64,000 bases of DNA from Gymnogyps californianus (Eukaryota; Chordata; Aves; Accipitriformes; Cathartidae). The notes below the pieces were generated by a model, which ran no database searches, had not been told where the DNA came from, and worked only from the letters and a program-made list of their open reading frames with translations. The number at the start of each line of letters is the position of its first letter. The first letter of the stretch is position 1. The stretch lies in NCBI RefSeq assembly GCF_018139145.2, contig NC_059500.1:51268663-51332662 (forward strand), given 5' to 3'. A program made the translations under genes and the position numbers. Below are positions 12,040 through 26,446 of the stretch, piece by piece.

Positions 12040-13260
12040 CTTACATAAATATAATGTCCTTATTAAGAGCCAGCATGGCTTCTGTACAAGGAAGTGCCAC
12101 TTTACTGGATTGTTCTGACAAGGTGAATAGCACATACCTAAGGGTAATTCAGTTGATACACCTGAATTTCCAGAAGTTTTTTGACAACCTACCTTACCAA
12201 AGGTTACTGGGGAAAATAAGTAGCCATGGTAGGGAGGAGGTAAATGTTCGGAATATATTAATAACTATTTAAAAGACAGGAAACTGAAGGTAAGGATAAG
12301 TGGTCAGAAGGGAAAAGTGTAACCAATGGGGTTCTACCATGATACGGGTTGGGAGTCATTCTGTTGGATTGAACCTGTTTATACTACCCTAGAAAAAAAA
12401 GTGAGCAGTAAGATGAGAAAGTTTTCTGATGACGCTAACTTCTTCAGGATAAAATGAATAAAAGACAAGACTGACTGTGAAGAATTACGGAAGAACCTTA
12501 TAAAATTAAATGGTTGGAAAATGAAATTGCAGATGAAATTTGGTGTGATGGACCTGCCAAAGAATCCTAACACTTTATTTAGGAAGTGATGCTGTCTGTG
12601 TTACCATTGTCAGTCAAAAAAACCTTGGCAGTGCAATGAATTCTAGCTTAAAATGTAAGTTTCAGTGAGCAGGAATGATAACAAAAAAGCATGTGAAGTA
12701 GTAGGAATCATCAGGAAAAGATTGCAAACAAAACAGAGGACATCACAGTGCAGTTTTTAAATTTTTGTTTTGTTGGCCTTTTGAATACTGAGTGCAGCTT
12801 TTGTCTCCCCTTCCAAAAATTACTTTATAAAACAGAAAAAATTTCAGAGGGAAAAAAATCAAAGATGTTCAGAATAATGGAATGGCTTCTGTATGAAGAA
12901 CAGTCAAGTAATCTAGGATACTACAGCCTTGGAGAGAGACAGCTAAGGACAGTTATGATACAGGGCTACAAAACTGTAAACGGAGCAAACAGAAAAAAAT
13001 ATGTATTGTTCTCTGCTTTGGCAACAAGAACCAGGGAGTATCAGATGAAGGTAGTAGGAACTGATTCAACACAAAGAAAAGGAGTTGTTTTCTTGCACCT
13101 TTGGTGGCAGAGACTGGACAGGCTGCATGCTGATTGCTGCCATGGGTTCAAATAAAGACTGAACTGATCGGGGGAAGAGAAATGCTCTGAAGCTTTCTAA
13201 ATACATAGAAACCACATCTGGCCTAGAAAGTCCAACACATGAACTTTTGCTAGAGACATG
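12040..13260 (+). mobile_element. Ancient CR1/L3-like LINE relic
   Basis: A strongly decayed copy of a CR1-clade reverse transcriptase region in plus orientation. The stretch near 12065-12120 resembles the reverse transcriptase segment that begins QHGF in CR1. TTTTCTGATGACGC near 12421 keeps the FSDDA form of the FADD catalytic motif. Near 12690-12720 the frame reads like the KKACEVVGIIRKR segment, and 12870-12990 resembles the end-of-ORF region with a [19 protein letters not shown] core. Many frame breaks and substitutions separate these matches. A 135-residue open frame at 12748-13155 runs through the decayed 3' part and is not a gene. The pattern resembles the older CR1/L3 lineage better than the bird-specific CR1 families seen elsewhere in the window. 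Borders are approximate. Confidence 0.6.
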
Positions 13261-16200
13261 GAGGATATTCGTAGAAAACATTGTAACTGATTGCCTTATT
13301 CTTACTCTTTCCCATACACCACTTAGAGCCATTGTGCAAGAACACAGATTTGAACTGAACAGAAACTTATTTTATCCCTGTGCAGCCATTTGCATATTCC
13401 TTACCTTTTTTTTAAACCTGATGTTAGACTCATCTGTGTCACAATATCTGCAAAATCCTGAAAACTCATATTGGTAAGTCACACGTCAAATTGTATTGTG
13501 TATTCATTAAACTTTGTTTCTTTGGCCTTGCCCTAACCAGCTTATTTTATGTTATTTTTCATCTTTAACAATGAAAATATAGGAATAAATATATAAGCAT
13601 AAATGAGAGAATAGAAATGTGTCTCTTCCTTTTGTGCTTGTAAAGCATCTACCAGCAAGGGTCACAGGCTGTAGGTTGAAACCTTGTGCACTGTTGCAAT
13701 AGATCAATATTTAAGAACTTCATATCTTTGAGCACGTAAGTATTAGTTTCTTAGAAATTTTTAACAGAAGCATTTTACCACACAGGGCAGAATAGCAATG
13801 TATCTGGAGATTTTAACATTTAATTGAAGTGTATGAAGAAAAAGGGTTTTTTTGTTTTTTAAACAAATTCTTTATTTTTGATTCTTCCCAGTTATATGAT
13901 GTTTCCGTATCTAGACACAGATTCTAGAAAGGCAATACTGTTCCTTATTTTTTTGAAGATTATAATTAATATTTTCCAGTGAAAGGCTGTTTTTCCTTCT
14001 GATAAACCAGAAATTTTTCTTTTCATGTTTTTGCATGCTAGATTAAAATAAAATGAAACAAAAAGATAAACAACCTGCCCACAACCTCAGACTCCCTTCA
14101 TTAGGTCTACAAAATATGACCTTTCAGTATCCTTCTAATGTACTGGAATGCAAAATGAGATGCCACGTATAGTAGATTCATGATTGGAAATTTATTCTCC
14201 TCCAGTATTTGAGTTGCTCTAAAAAATAGAAATACATTGTGGTAAATCCTAAACAAACAGAAGGCATAAAATAATTTCCGTTAAGGGGATGTTAGCATTC
14301 TAATAGTTAGGTGCCACTTCTCTATCACGTCTTCCTCTGCTGGATATCTCAGTGGTCTCATCATACTGGACCCACACTGAATCCACTATATTCCTGGTGC
14401 TTATCTCAGTTAAGGATTATTCTGTTCATACTTTCTTATATAAGGGAGGGAAGGTACCCTTCCATCAGAAATTCAACACACTGTTTTTAACCTGCAGAAA
14501 ATAGAAAGGACCCATAACACAGCCCAATGAATACTCTGCTCATCTCTTAAAAATTTCTATTATGACCACAGTCTTTTCCATGGTGTAATCTTATACACCC
14601 TTCACATAACTTCCAGTAGTTTAAATATGAAGCAAAAAATTCCAAAGTTGAATCTTTATAAAAACTTAAAATAATGCAAATTTACACTTCTAAACATAGT
14701 ATTAAAATACTCACATGTCATTACCAGCCTTGATTTTTTAACCATTTTACTATAATCTTCAGAAATTAACCAACCAGCTTTTGAGTATTCAAAGACATTT
14801 CTGTTAATGGTTTCTCCTCTGGAATATGTAAATTTTTCTGTATCTCCTTTGGTCAACGTCCCTTATTGTTAATTTTTCTTTAAGCCAAATAAATCCTCTT
14901 CTCAGTCTAAGAGCCTTTGTTCCTATTTATATCCCTGCTTTTCAATATTCAGAGCATAGTTGTTAAATCTAATGATTTCTTTAGTTTGCTTTGAAGCTTC
15001 TTCCACTGGGAATGGGTGACACATGTCAAGCCCTTTGTCAGTCTCTGGCTAACTCACTACACATTGTGGCAATTTTTATGAAATCAGCACAAATTAATAA
15101 ATTACACAGACAGATTCTTGAAGTTGCCATAGGAAGACAGGAAAGGAGAAAGCAAAAAGCATCCTCATTTACAGCATTTAACTGGGAACTCAAGTTTATA
15201 GATGAACATTTATCATCTGTATCGTTAATGAAAATATTTGTGAGAAAAAGTCACTAGAATTTACATTCCTAAGACTTTTTTGAAAATGGATCTCATCTCC
15301 CTAGATCACTTCTGAAATCTGGTTTTAATTCAGCTGCCAACAATCTGCAGGAAAGGGATGAATGAACCCTAATCTCACAAAATCTAATCTCATAGTAAAT
15401 GAAACTGTGTAACTTTCTATGAGAAGGAGGAAGTGGATATATAGTGATAGCTCTTAAATGCACTTTCCTGACAAGAACCAGTGTGTTCCTGAAATAATTA
15501 CTTCAACCTTCCTCCACAGACTGAGACTTGCTATCTTGCAAGGCTTTTAGAGAAGGAAGGACAGAAAAAAAAATGAGTCCAAAGGTCACTAAGGCCATGC
15601 AGGGATTTCATTTGTTTCTTTGAGCATATTGAAAGAAAAATCCTTGAGAAATCATAATTCACATCCTCCGTCCTGTTTTCTCCCCAGTATCTTGTTCTGG
15701 TCTGTAAATCAGAACAAAAGGTAACACTGCTCTCCACAGTACTAAACCTCATTGTTACAATACTGGGTCACTCGGAGAGCTGTTTCTCCCTCACCATCCA
15801 TTGCACTAGCCTGTATTTACTGAGGGACACTTTCCCACTGTCTTGGCACATAACACTCCATGTCTGTAGCTGGCTCTCCTTGGGTACATTTGAAGATCTC
15901 TCTGAATCTTCATTCTATCATTTCCTTAGGCGATGTCCTTTTTCTCTCATAATTTTCTTCATGACATTTTTCCTGGGTCTTTTCTCCAATAAGCATGTGG
16001 GGCTTTAATAGGTATTTTTGATCAATATCTGTGATGACTGTACATCTGTCTCGTCATTTTCCTTAGAGTTTTCTTACAGAAAGCAAATAAAATGTTTAAG
16101 AAGCTTAACTGAGTGTGAAATCCAGCATTATGAGTTTTTTATTATTTTAAGCAGCCTTACTGAAAGTCAAAGAGTATTCACAAGCGCTGTAATGGTTAAA

Positions 16201-19102
16201 AAATGTAAAATATAAAAGGGATCCATTTTACATATAACAAACTCACAATCTGTAATTTCTCTTTATTATTCCTAGTCATCACACATTATCTATTAATACA
16301 GATGTCAGACTTGACATTCACAGCACTACTATGAAGCCTACGTCCCCTGTTAATTTTTGTTAGTGTAAGCAATACCTAAACATCCATAAACAACAAAAAA
16401 ATATTTTTTTTCTACAGTAAATCAATCTTTTTCTGCTTTGCAAGTGAATATTAACATTACTGCAGTTAGTTAAGCATACTCTCTTTTGCCATAGATAATG
16501 CGTGACTTCACTTAGTATAGCCTTTTGCAAACACTTTGCCATAGGCAAGTTTGTTAAATGTTAGTATATGTAGAAAATTTTGGGTTGTTTCTTGTGATGA
16601 AGTTACGGACTACTGCAAATTACTATATCCTCGCAAATTCTCTTTGTTCATAAGGAAACCTTTATAAACACAAATTTTACCCTTTGGGCAGTGCTGCTTT
16701 TTATTGCAGCGCGGAGCTATCAGAGTTGCACTAAAACAAGAAGAGATATACTTCAGAGAGTTGCACAGGATTTGTGTCCAGTTTAGTATTTTATCTGTAG
16801 ATGTGCCAAAAGGTTGTAGCGCAGGTACCTGATGGGGAAGGGGCAAAGACGGAGGTGACCACATCCATGAATTAGGTATTGAATGTTATGAAAAGATGAG
16901 AGTTGTAATCTCACAGGCTTGTGCATGTTAAGTAGGGCAGATACGAAACTGTCAAAATGCCTCCCTCCCTTGCCCAGGGGGACATTGGATAGAATTGCGT
17001 TTACTGCCCATGCTTATCTTACACCCATGTTCTAATTACTTGTCGCCTTATGCGCCTAGAAGAGCAAACCTGCGTTACTCTGTGTATGAAGCGTACCATT
17101 TTTGACAGGCAGAAATTTGCGACGTTATCAAGGATTCCCTCTTCTGCTCTCTCTTTTAGGAGGAAGCTCTAGCTTGCAAGAGTTTAGGAGGAGCAGACTT
17201 CCCCTGAAGAGAGGTCTTGTCTTGCAGAGCTGGTCCCTTGCTTCCCTGAAACACTTTCTGCTATGGTTTTGCTTCCCTTAAGGCTGCTCTTGAATCATCT
17301 TTATAGTAATATCAACATAAACATGGAAAATGTTTTTTTCCACCACATACCCATATACTGCTACAACTTTGAAAAGAGGTGTTAGGGAAATTAGGACAAG
17401 AATCATAACACATATGTGCACACACCTCTCTGTTAGAAAAGGACTATAAATGCAGGAATATTTCGTTCAGGGAAATTGGAAACACCCTTCAAATTAAAGG
17501 AAAGAGCACTGTCTGGAGAACAGTATTTGTGTAACCATGGTATTAATATGTTTATTGTTTTAAATTAGAAGAAAATTACTAGAGAATCCAAGTACTACAT
17601 CAATCGTCCCCATTCATTTTTACATGATGTCTCTGTTGGAGATCTCAAATGCACCATGATTTCAAATAAGTTTATGTTAATGAAGAGTTGAAAAAGGTTT
17701 TAGCATTATGCATGTGTAATTGGCTATCTCACATTTTACAAAACAAGTCTAACTGAAGCAAATCCAAATTAAAGAGGATTTGTTAGGTTCTTGTAAGAAC
17801 ATGATTAATGGGTAGCTTATCCTGACCCTAAGGCTTGATGGGAATTACAGTGCAGAATAGAAATCAGAATAATCCCGTAACAGTGACACAGCAATAACGA
17901 TAAACTACGGATACGAACTGACATGAGCTGATACAGTATAGCATGCTTCGTATGTATACTTTTGAGAAGAAAGGATTTGCTAACAATGCCTACTTAAAAA
18001 TGACTATTCAGTGCCTTATTAATAATAAACAGAAAGTCCAAGTTAATCTCACTACATGATGGGAAAAATCATGTAAAAGAAAAAATAAAAGTGTCTAGTA
18101 GAACGACAGTTAATATTGGAAAGGGGGAGCAGACAGACATTTGTACTGTGAAAGTATCCATTAATAAGCAGAGTAAGCAGAACTTTGTGTTACAATAGAC
18201 AATTCAAAATAGAGAGATGCATTTTGGGGTACAGGGGACAGTACACCTGACGGGTGTAATTCTCTCATTTTTGGTTTAGGAACACTCAGTATCATTTGTG
18301 TAAGTAGTTAATCATTGAATGGAAGCACTGCATAGTATTCTGTCTAGTCTAATGGAAACTTGTAGTTTATTATGTGTGATCCCAGGAGGCTACAACAGGA
18401 AAAAAAAAATTATGCAAAACTGTGTAATGTGGTGTAAAATTTGAATTCATCAGAGATACAGTGAAATAGAGTAAAAGAGAGATCTGTGGATGTCTTCCTT
18501 TCATTTTAAGGAGATAGACAGTTTAAGCTCACTGTACCACAGATAGTGTAAATGAATACTAAAGTCTAGCACAAGCTATAATAGCATAGCATCAACTTAT
18601 TACATTATCAATTAAAATTTGGGGAAGAAAGTCAGAGCTGTAGTACATATCCCTGACACCATTTCCAATCAGCTTTCTTGAATATGTAACATGTCATTTT
18701 AATTGGATCAGGCACTGGTTCAGCAATGAGCCAACCCACAGCTTGAGTTTGCACTGTACGGCTCTATACAAGAGGTGTCTCCAAAATAATAAAGCATAGA
18801 AGGGAATTTATGCAGTGCCACCAGTGAAGAATGTGCATGTGTGAGTGGCTATGCATGTATACTCATGGCACAGATAGAGAGACAAAGCATATACTGAGTG
18901 TACTGTATTGTAAAGCTCCCAGTTTTTGCTGCACAGTGAAGAAGATAATTTCTTGTTCTGGGAATACAGCTATTTGGTTAATGCAGTATTTTTAACATCT
19001 ACAGAAATAATTAAACCTAATGACAAAAATAATTTTTTTGCCCAAAGTCATACTTAAAAAGAAAAAGTTAAATGCATCAGCAAAGGCAAATAAATACTTT
19101 TT

Positions 19103-19133
19103 TCATTAAAGCAGAACTACTCTGCTTTAATGA
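19103..19133. repeat. Perfect inverted repeat, 13-bp stem with 5-nt loop
   Basis: TCATTAAAGCAGA, loop ACTAC, TCTGCTTTAATGA. The arms are exactly complementary. Each arm carries an ATTA/TAAT core, the type of site bound by homeodomain proteins. The surrounding 19040-19210 also has TGATTA and GATTAC words. Function is not shown. Confidence 0.85.
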
Positions 19134-20428
19134 CAACTGTAATACCTCTTCCTTTTGCAATACAAATGACGGAGGGTTTTGGCTTTCATTGATTATCCTT
19201 TCCCTCTGAGAAAGGAATGATTACATTAGAAATGAGAACTAACTTAGCATTTCTGCTAGGACATCACAGAGATGCGGTAGGACTGAGAACACCTGCTTGG
19301 TAAACAGTAGCTGTGCTTGGGGTTAAAAATATCTTCAATAAATATGGAGCTTGCCTGTAAATATCCTTCAGAAGCACTAATCTCTAAGGTTAGCAGATAA
19401 ATCTTTAACATACTTAATATTACTTTGTTCTGGTAAAGCTGTCTGATGTGGGTCACAAGAAAGCTAGTGGAGAGATCAACCCTCTAGGGAGCCAGCAGGA
19501 ACATTTTTGTCTTTCACTGTGATTCGTTTGTAGAAGTCCATTGTTGAAACAGAATTGTGGGGTTAACATATTTCAGCACATGAATGCCAATTTTACATCT
19601 CCAACAGAAAACTTAATAAGAAAATTTTGAAATTACCTATAATGTTTCAACTACCATGCAAAATCCTTTGGACAATGATCTAGTGAACAATATTTTTAAA
19701 GAGAAAATATGATTCCTAAAACTTCCAAGTATACTAGCTCAGTGAGACAACAATGCAGCAAGGCCGCAACTGCTTCCTGTGTGTATAGTACTTGGTATTT
19801 ACGTTTTGTCTTTTATTTTCACTAAGGCCAAAAAAACTCATGGAAATTTTAACAGTTCTTAGCTGTATTACCAGTTTTTCCTCTTATGGAGAATGTCATG
19901 AAGAACTCTGCTTGATAAGGTAAGGAAAGAACAAACTAGGCCATGAAAAGAATGTTTCAGGCCCTACTGTTTCACAAAGTTGCCCTGCATTTTTACTGTG
20001 GATTTATAGCACATGGAGGTTTTATTTCAAAACTTCTGCACAGGAAATCTTATACATACTACAACTGATTTACACAGCAAGTACAACGTGTTCAGTTGTC
20101 TTTAAGGGTGATATGGGCTTTGTTGTGTCTGCTGGGCACTTAAATAAAACTTTCAAAATTATGTATGATTATGTGAGAGTTTGACAAAAAAAAATCATGC
20201 AGCGAATTTGTCATATAGACAAAATTTAGATTCATGCTATTGTTTTTCTTTGCGTAGGGTTTGTTAGGATAAAGAAATTACCAATCAACATAATCGTTTT
20301 TTACTTAGTACTATCCAAACCTTCATAGATAATTTCAGCCCTGAGAAGTTTAGTCTAGCGTGTATCATTACTGCTTAAACATGCCAGAGAACATGCATCA
20401 CTCACTCTCTTTTTCTGCTTTCTTTCAG

Positions 20429-20633
20429 GGAGTACAAGCTTTAATTTAGCTTATATATTTCATCATAAAGAATGAGCAAATGACACCTAAAACGTAGAAA
20501 AATAAAAGGGGAAGAGACACTTTATTCACCAATCTGACTTCATGAACTACTAAATATTTAAATGAAAAACTTGATGAAGATGAGATGAAAATCAGAGAAA
20601 AGAAGGAACATATTTCTGGATTTGAGGAGAACG
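20429..20633 (+). other. Possible noncoding exon (splice-site context only)
   Basis: The segment is preceded by a pyrimidine-rich tract ending TTTCTTTCAG (acceptor AG at 20427-20428) and followed by G|GTGAGT (donor GT at 20634-20635), both close to vertebrate consensus. All three frames meet stops within the first 50 nt or so, so it cannot be an internal coding exon. It could be a 5' UTR or long noncoding RNA exon, or a chance pairing of good sites. I have no expression or conservation evidence. Confidence 0.15.
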
Positions 20634-21331
20634 GTGAGTAGCATGTTACAGCATCTATGCAGTGCTTTAATACCAGTTCCTTAAGTCAGACTTCAATTGC
20701 CAAGCAGCACAGCTTTCATAAGTCTGCATCTGTGGTAAATAGACCAGATGGGCACAAACAGAAATAGAAAGCTTTAAAAAAAAAATTAAAGGGAAGAAAA
20801 AAAAAAAAGGTTTTGATTTGCATACCTTGCTTTAATAACATTATCAAGCTCTGTTTTGAAATGGATTGGTTGTCCAAGCAGGTGTCCTAAAGGTGCCATC
20901 AGGCATCTGAATGCCAGCCAATGTTTGAAAGCATGTCAGCCTGACAGCCATTAATTGACAAACTGTGAGAGTCCAACATTGTGTACAGGAAAATTAGACT
21001 TTATTCTGAGCACCTCACGATGAGAACAGCAGAGGGAGCTGTCAATCTTCGCAGGAACAAAGACATACAGTACCCAGCATCAGAGATGGGCATGTATTAT
21101 CCAGTAGTTAGTCAATGCTAGAACATTACACAGGGCTTGGTGAGATCTGCGTAGGCTATCCATATATACAGATAAATATGGAGTTCCGTGATTTCATAGC
21201 TTGACCAAGGCTGGCAAACCAACCCATGTAGTTTAAAATCAGCCTGAATTTATCTACACTATCTGTAGTCATTACCCATTGAAGTCTAGCTGCTTTTTGA
21301 ATTTTAATATAACTTAATTAATGATTTTTTC

Positions 21332-21352
21332 TTTTTTTTTTTTTTTTTTTTT
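21332..21352 (+). repeat. T21 homopolymer
   Basis: Twenty-one consecutive T residues preceded by TTTTTTC. No adjacent transposon body was recognised, so I do not call it the tail of an element. Confidence 0.85.
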
Positions 21353-23450
21353 GGCTATTGCTAACTCCCTAGAACTTCCCTTTGGCTGCTTGGTGCTGGC
21401 TTTCAAAGCTATATATATCCTACTTATCCTTGAAATTCCCCTTGGTTACTTATCAGCCTTTGGTGCTCCAAGAAGCATGATAGTAAGGGCAACTAAAAGA
21501 ATACAATATGTCAGAAAAAATTGCATCAGAAGTAGAAAAAAACCCCAACTTGTTCCAGTCATAAACTTAATATGAAGAAGTAAGCAGTGAATGGCTTCTT
21601 CAAATTCTTTTTCTGGCATTTAAATAGCTGTATTCCTTCCACTTTTTCTCCCCAGTAACCTAGGCTAGGAAGGTTTTTTAAGTGACACTACTGTGCCATT
21701 GTGTGATGCTTCAGTTACAGAGTTTTTAAGCACTGCAAAAGGATCATTAAATGGTAAAAGACAGATTTAGTCAGTGTCAGCTCAACACTACTTGAGATGT
21801 GGTACAAATCACCTCTGTCTTCACTTGACTGCTAATTTGCCCAAGGCAAATCTTTTTTAAATCAAACTCAATGATAAAGTACATGATAGCAAAACTAGGT
21901 AAGTGTTAAATCAAGTCCTCTCAGGAATAAAAGATTCTGCATGAATTGGAAAATAAACTATATTTTAAATTACTGCTAACAGTTATTTGAGTAAAATATT
22001 AAAATTACACTTGTCACATTTTTCTAATGAACATAAGACGTTTTTGGAAATAATCAGAAGTTTAAACTATCATAGCCAGTGGGCAAAACAGTAACCTAGT
22101 AATCAAAAAATAAGGATTAAAAAGACCATGAACACTTGCAAAACCTAAACAGAAAATTATTACTCTTATCTTCTCTGTATCACAGTCTCTAATCTTCACT
22201 GTACTCAACACTTGCACTTTTTATGCTTATAAATGTTTTATTTAAACGTGAGGACACATATGCAGCTATCATTGGCAGACATATGATTCATCTAATCTCG
22301 TATATTGTTAACCTCTCAATATAAAAAATGAAAAGAAAAAAAAAAGTGTTTTCCTCCCTCATCTTTTCTTCTGCCCATATCAGTGATTCAATTTGATTTT
22401 TTTGTTTTATTGTGTAGTTCACCTCAACTTGCTTACACATTCCAAACAAAAAGGGATAAACAATTAGAAAATTACTACTTATGCACTCTGGGAAGCAGTT
22501 GTAGGGAAGGTATGAGATTTAATTTCTATATTTCAGGTTTCTTTAAATTGTAAATTCAATCTGCTTTTCACTCAAGAGAACAGAACTCTTCACATTTATA
22601 ATCTATTATTCAGAAATGCAAAAAGAAGAAAAAACAAACAAACAAAAAAAGCAATAGACAAAAGATTACCAACCCTCTCAGGTAACATAATCAACTCAAT
22701 AGCACAACTCTGCCTGTTTTTCCAATGTCATCTAACTGGGGATAAACATAGGCACAAATACTTGAATCATACCTTTCCAAAGGAGGTTTGCTTATATTGT
22801 GCAGTCATGTCTTGCTTAAAAATGTTGTTAAACTGTTTGTTTCTAGAAATAAAACAAAAATAATTTTTAAGTACATGAGATACCAGGCTTCATAAGAACA
22901 CCGAAACAAGTAGGGCTCTCTACCCATATGGCTTCTTTGCAACTTAACTTACATCTACTTTCTCAGCTTCTCAACCTCAACACTCTCTATCTCCTTAGAC
23001 TGTTTAAGAAAGAAAAAATACAACATGGACTTTGAGAGAGTTGCATGCTAAAGTAAGGGGGCATGTGAAAATCTATGTATTGATTCACAGAAATGCAGGT
23101 TTTGGTCAGAGCTCTGTAGAGTGCCACTTCGGCAGTCAGCAGCTGTAGGCTTTCAGACCTCATTCAGTCACTGTACCCCAGACTGCGTTCTCTCTTTTTT
23201 TTTTTGAAGAGCAATTTTACAGAAATCTACATACATCATAGTAATCTCTGCAACAGACGGCACAAATACAAAAACCCAGGAAGATCATCTGGGAAGCATT
23301 TTCTTGAGAATGTAGGGAACTTGGAGGACTGATAACAGTTCTCTTGGGAGCCTTCACACTGATCTGATAACTTTGCCTGTGCACCCGAATATGAAAACAG
23401 TTGGGAAAGTTGTCTTTATGATACCACACAGTTCTTCTCTCACAGGTGAT

Positions 23451-23477
23451 GGTTGTTGTTGTTGCTGTTGCTGTTGT
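23451..23477 (+). repeat. (TTG/CTG)n trinucleotide repeat
   Basis: About nine units of GTT interrupted by two GCT units. On the minus strand a short frame through it encodes a run of glutamines, but nothing supports coding. Confidence 0.85.
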
Positions 23478-26446
23478 GGTTTGGAGGTCCAGAAATAGTA
23501 GTTGTGTGGGACACAACAAGAACATACAGAGACTCTTCCTTCCAGAACCCCAGAAATTTCCTGGGGCAAGTAGTGTCTTCTGATACTTTGTTGCCTTTCC
23601 AGATTAGAGATGTTTTATTTAGTGTAATGCTCAGTGAGAGACCCTTGATCATGAAACTTTACTATTAGGGATTGAAGGATATTTTAAGCACTCTAGTTAT
23701 ACAGCCCTGTATTCCTGATCATCTTGAGGAATTGAAAAGGTCTGGAAGTAGGTTTAAAGTGTTCCTTTTTCCATGGGGAAATCCTCTCCTGAACATTTCT
23801 GGAGAAAAAAAAAAATCATGACATTTTCTCTCAGTTTCACCACTGAAAAACTGTATTGCAGGGGAGAAAGACGCAACATTTGGATCCTAATCAGAGAGGT
23901 GGGTGAGTGTCTGTTTGAAACATAAATTCATCTCAGTTTTGGCACACCATGAAAAGCTCTCTCTGTCGGATAGAAGACATTTCCTAGATAGAGTACTAAG
24001 CAATTCGAACTTTCTATTCAGTACATGCTTGTATACAAAAGTGTTCCTTTTTACAAGATTTGCATAAACAAAATCTACATAACCATACAGCCAGTTTTCA
24101 AGCTATAATGTTAAATTTTTCAGAAACATCTTGTTCAAAAAGTTGCTAATATCAGAAGCAACTAATTTGTCCACAGTACTTTTTCTGGAATCATTGAAAT
24201 GGTTTATTGTATCAGTGATAGCATTAGAATTTTGCTATTGTTTTCATTGTCAAGAGTTCTTTTATCAGCATTACATTTGTTAAATAGCTGCAATTTGTTC
24301 ACTAGAGGCAATCTGTCCTACAAAGTCTGATGGCAAATGTATTTTCCTTCAAGATACTTTTTACACCATCTCATCTTTTTAAGCTGATCACTTCTGTTTC
24401 ACAGTAAACGAAATTCAGTGAGGACAAAGGAAAGCAAGAGTGGATGATGGGCAGAGACACAATATTCATGTACTAGTCTATATTTAGAGATCTGTTTTCT
24501 GTTGTCCTTTCAGCTAGTCTTTTTCTGTGGTGTTTTATATGGGTTTTGGCTCCAAAGTCCTTGGTAAGGTTTGGAGGTTTGAGACCCTTTAGCAGCAGGT
24601 TCTTCATCTCTTTCTTTCATCTTACAAATTCTAAAATTATATTAACCTTTGATTTTTATTTACAACATTTTCTTTATAGGTCTGTTAAGAGAGTGAACTC
24701 AATGAATGGACTGAATTTGGTCTGGCAATCTGAAGAGCTACTGAAGTCTGTTATCTTCATACTGAAAGGAATTCTATGCAGCTGCTTCAATATTAAATTT
24801 ATTGTATGAATGCATACACATTATGGAAAGACCCTTAAAAAGAAGAGGAAAGTTCATCTTTACTGCCCATGCTACTTTCATTGTACAACAGCCACTTTTG
24901 AAAAAAATGCTGTCCTTAACACATTATGATTCAAATTATTTGCTACCACATGTTCTGGATAACTTAAAATAGTGTTTCCAGCTACGCTCAGAATAAAGAA
25001 TTTAAAGTCAAAACTGCTACAGCCACAGAGTGACTTGCCTCTGAGGTCCAGAGCCATGACATATAGGCAAAGGTCAATCGGAAATGTGACAGCTATTTGA
25101 TTTTTTCAATTGCACAATGGTAGTGGCTATTCAAATATAATACATTGTTTAGTCAGCATCTCTATTTCTGCCAGCTTACATTTACTTACATAATCAAGTG
25201 GAGTTTTGATCCTACAGAAGTTCCTTTGACCACATTATCAGATGCTGTAAATCAATGTTACTGAGATGCGTATGAGTGCCAAGATACAGATGCTTTTAGA
25301 AGTCAATTGTCCAAAATATTTAAGAAACTATTTTTCTTTTTTAAATGCAATTTAAAAGCAGCACAATAAGCAGTATGACCTTCTATAAGTTGGGTCAAAC
25401 TGGACTTCTTTTGCTTTCTTTGAAAAAGTGTGCAATATTTGGACTGTTACAGGTTTCTCATGTTTTAACAACAAAGATCTTTATTTTGTCACATTGTTCT
25501 TCTTCTGCGACTCTGTAGCTACTCCACTTTATTCTGGACCACTTTATTGCTAGGAATTTATTTCCTTTAATTTTTTTTTTCCTCTTTTTTCCTTTTTTTT
25601 TTTTAAGTTTTCCAAAAATCATTTTATAGGGCATTCTAAATCTTGAAGAAAAACAAATGAATTAAAGCAGTTAGAACTGCTATTTGAACTGGTATATGAA
25701 GTTTGTAATAAGATACCATCTATATAATCTATCATTTGGCAGAAAAATAATTACATTTTTTGAAAGGTCTTCAATTCATATTAGATATTCATAGGCTGAA
25801 AAAAAACCTAAAAACTGGCAGTTCAGCATGTAAATCTCAATGTTATCCACATGTGAATTGCTGTAAAATGACGAATAAATGTGATTGAAGCACTTGCACT
25901 AGCAGCTGCACAAATCATCTGCTCTGTCTTGATTCTTGTTGCTTTATATGTTTATCACAAAGAGAAGCAAGCTTTTAATGTCACAGTGGAATCTGCAAAC
26001 ACTAGCAGTTCCTTTCCTTCCTGAGTTTTTCACACATTGTATGTGAATGAGATGTTCACATCTAAGGATTATATACTGGCAGTATACATGTAATAAATCA
26101 TTTCAGCGCTGTGAACATGAAAACTTCTACACACCAGCTGTAATCATCTCCACCAAGTGTTAACCAGGGATCAGACTGGATTCCAGAAGTATGTGTTACG
26201 TCTTCAAATCCTTCAACCAGATGTTTCAAGTATCAATGTCCTTATTAGTCAGCCATCTTTCCCTCGTTTTTGTTTTCTGACCTTTCTCATTACTCTCTGA
26301 AAAAGTACAAACAGCGTTTGTACATTTTTCAGGGGAAAATAGGACCAGGTTGAATTATCTGCATTTATTTTCTTCAGCTGGGATGAATTCTTAGTGTTTT
26401 AATAATGAGTGTATACCAGAAAGGCCTCCCCAGTGATAAACATTAG

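Noticed and set aside
12748..13155. 135-residue open frame
   Set aside because: It passes through the decayed 3' part of an ancient CR1/L3-like copy.
13135..13160. GGGTTCAAATAA as a possible tRNA T-loop (B box)
   Set aside because: No matching A box or cloverleaf can be drawn; it is part of the CR1-like relic.
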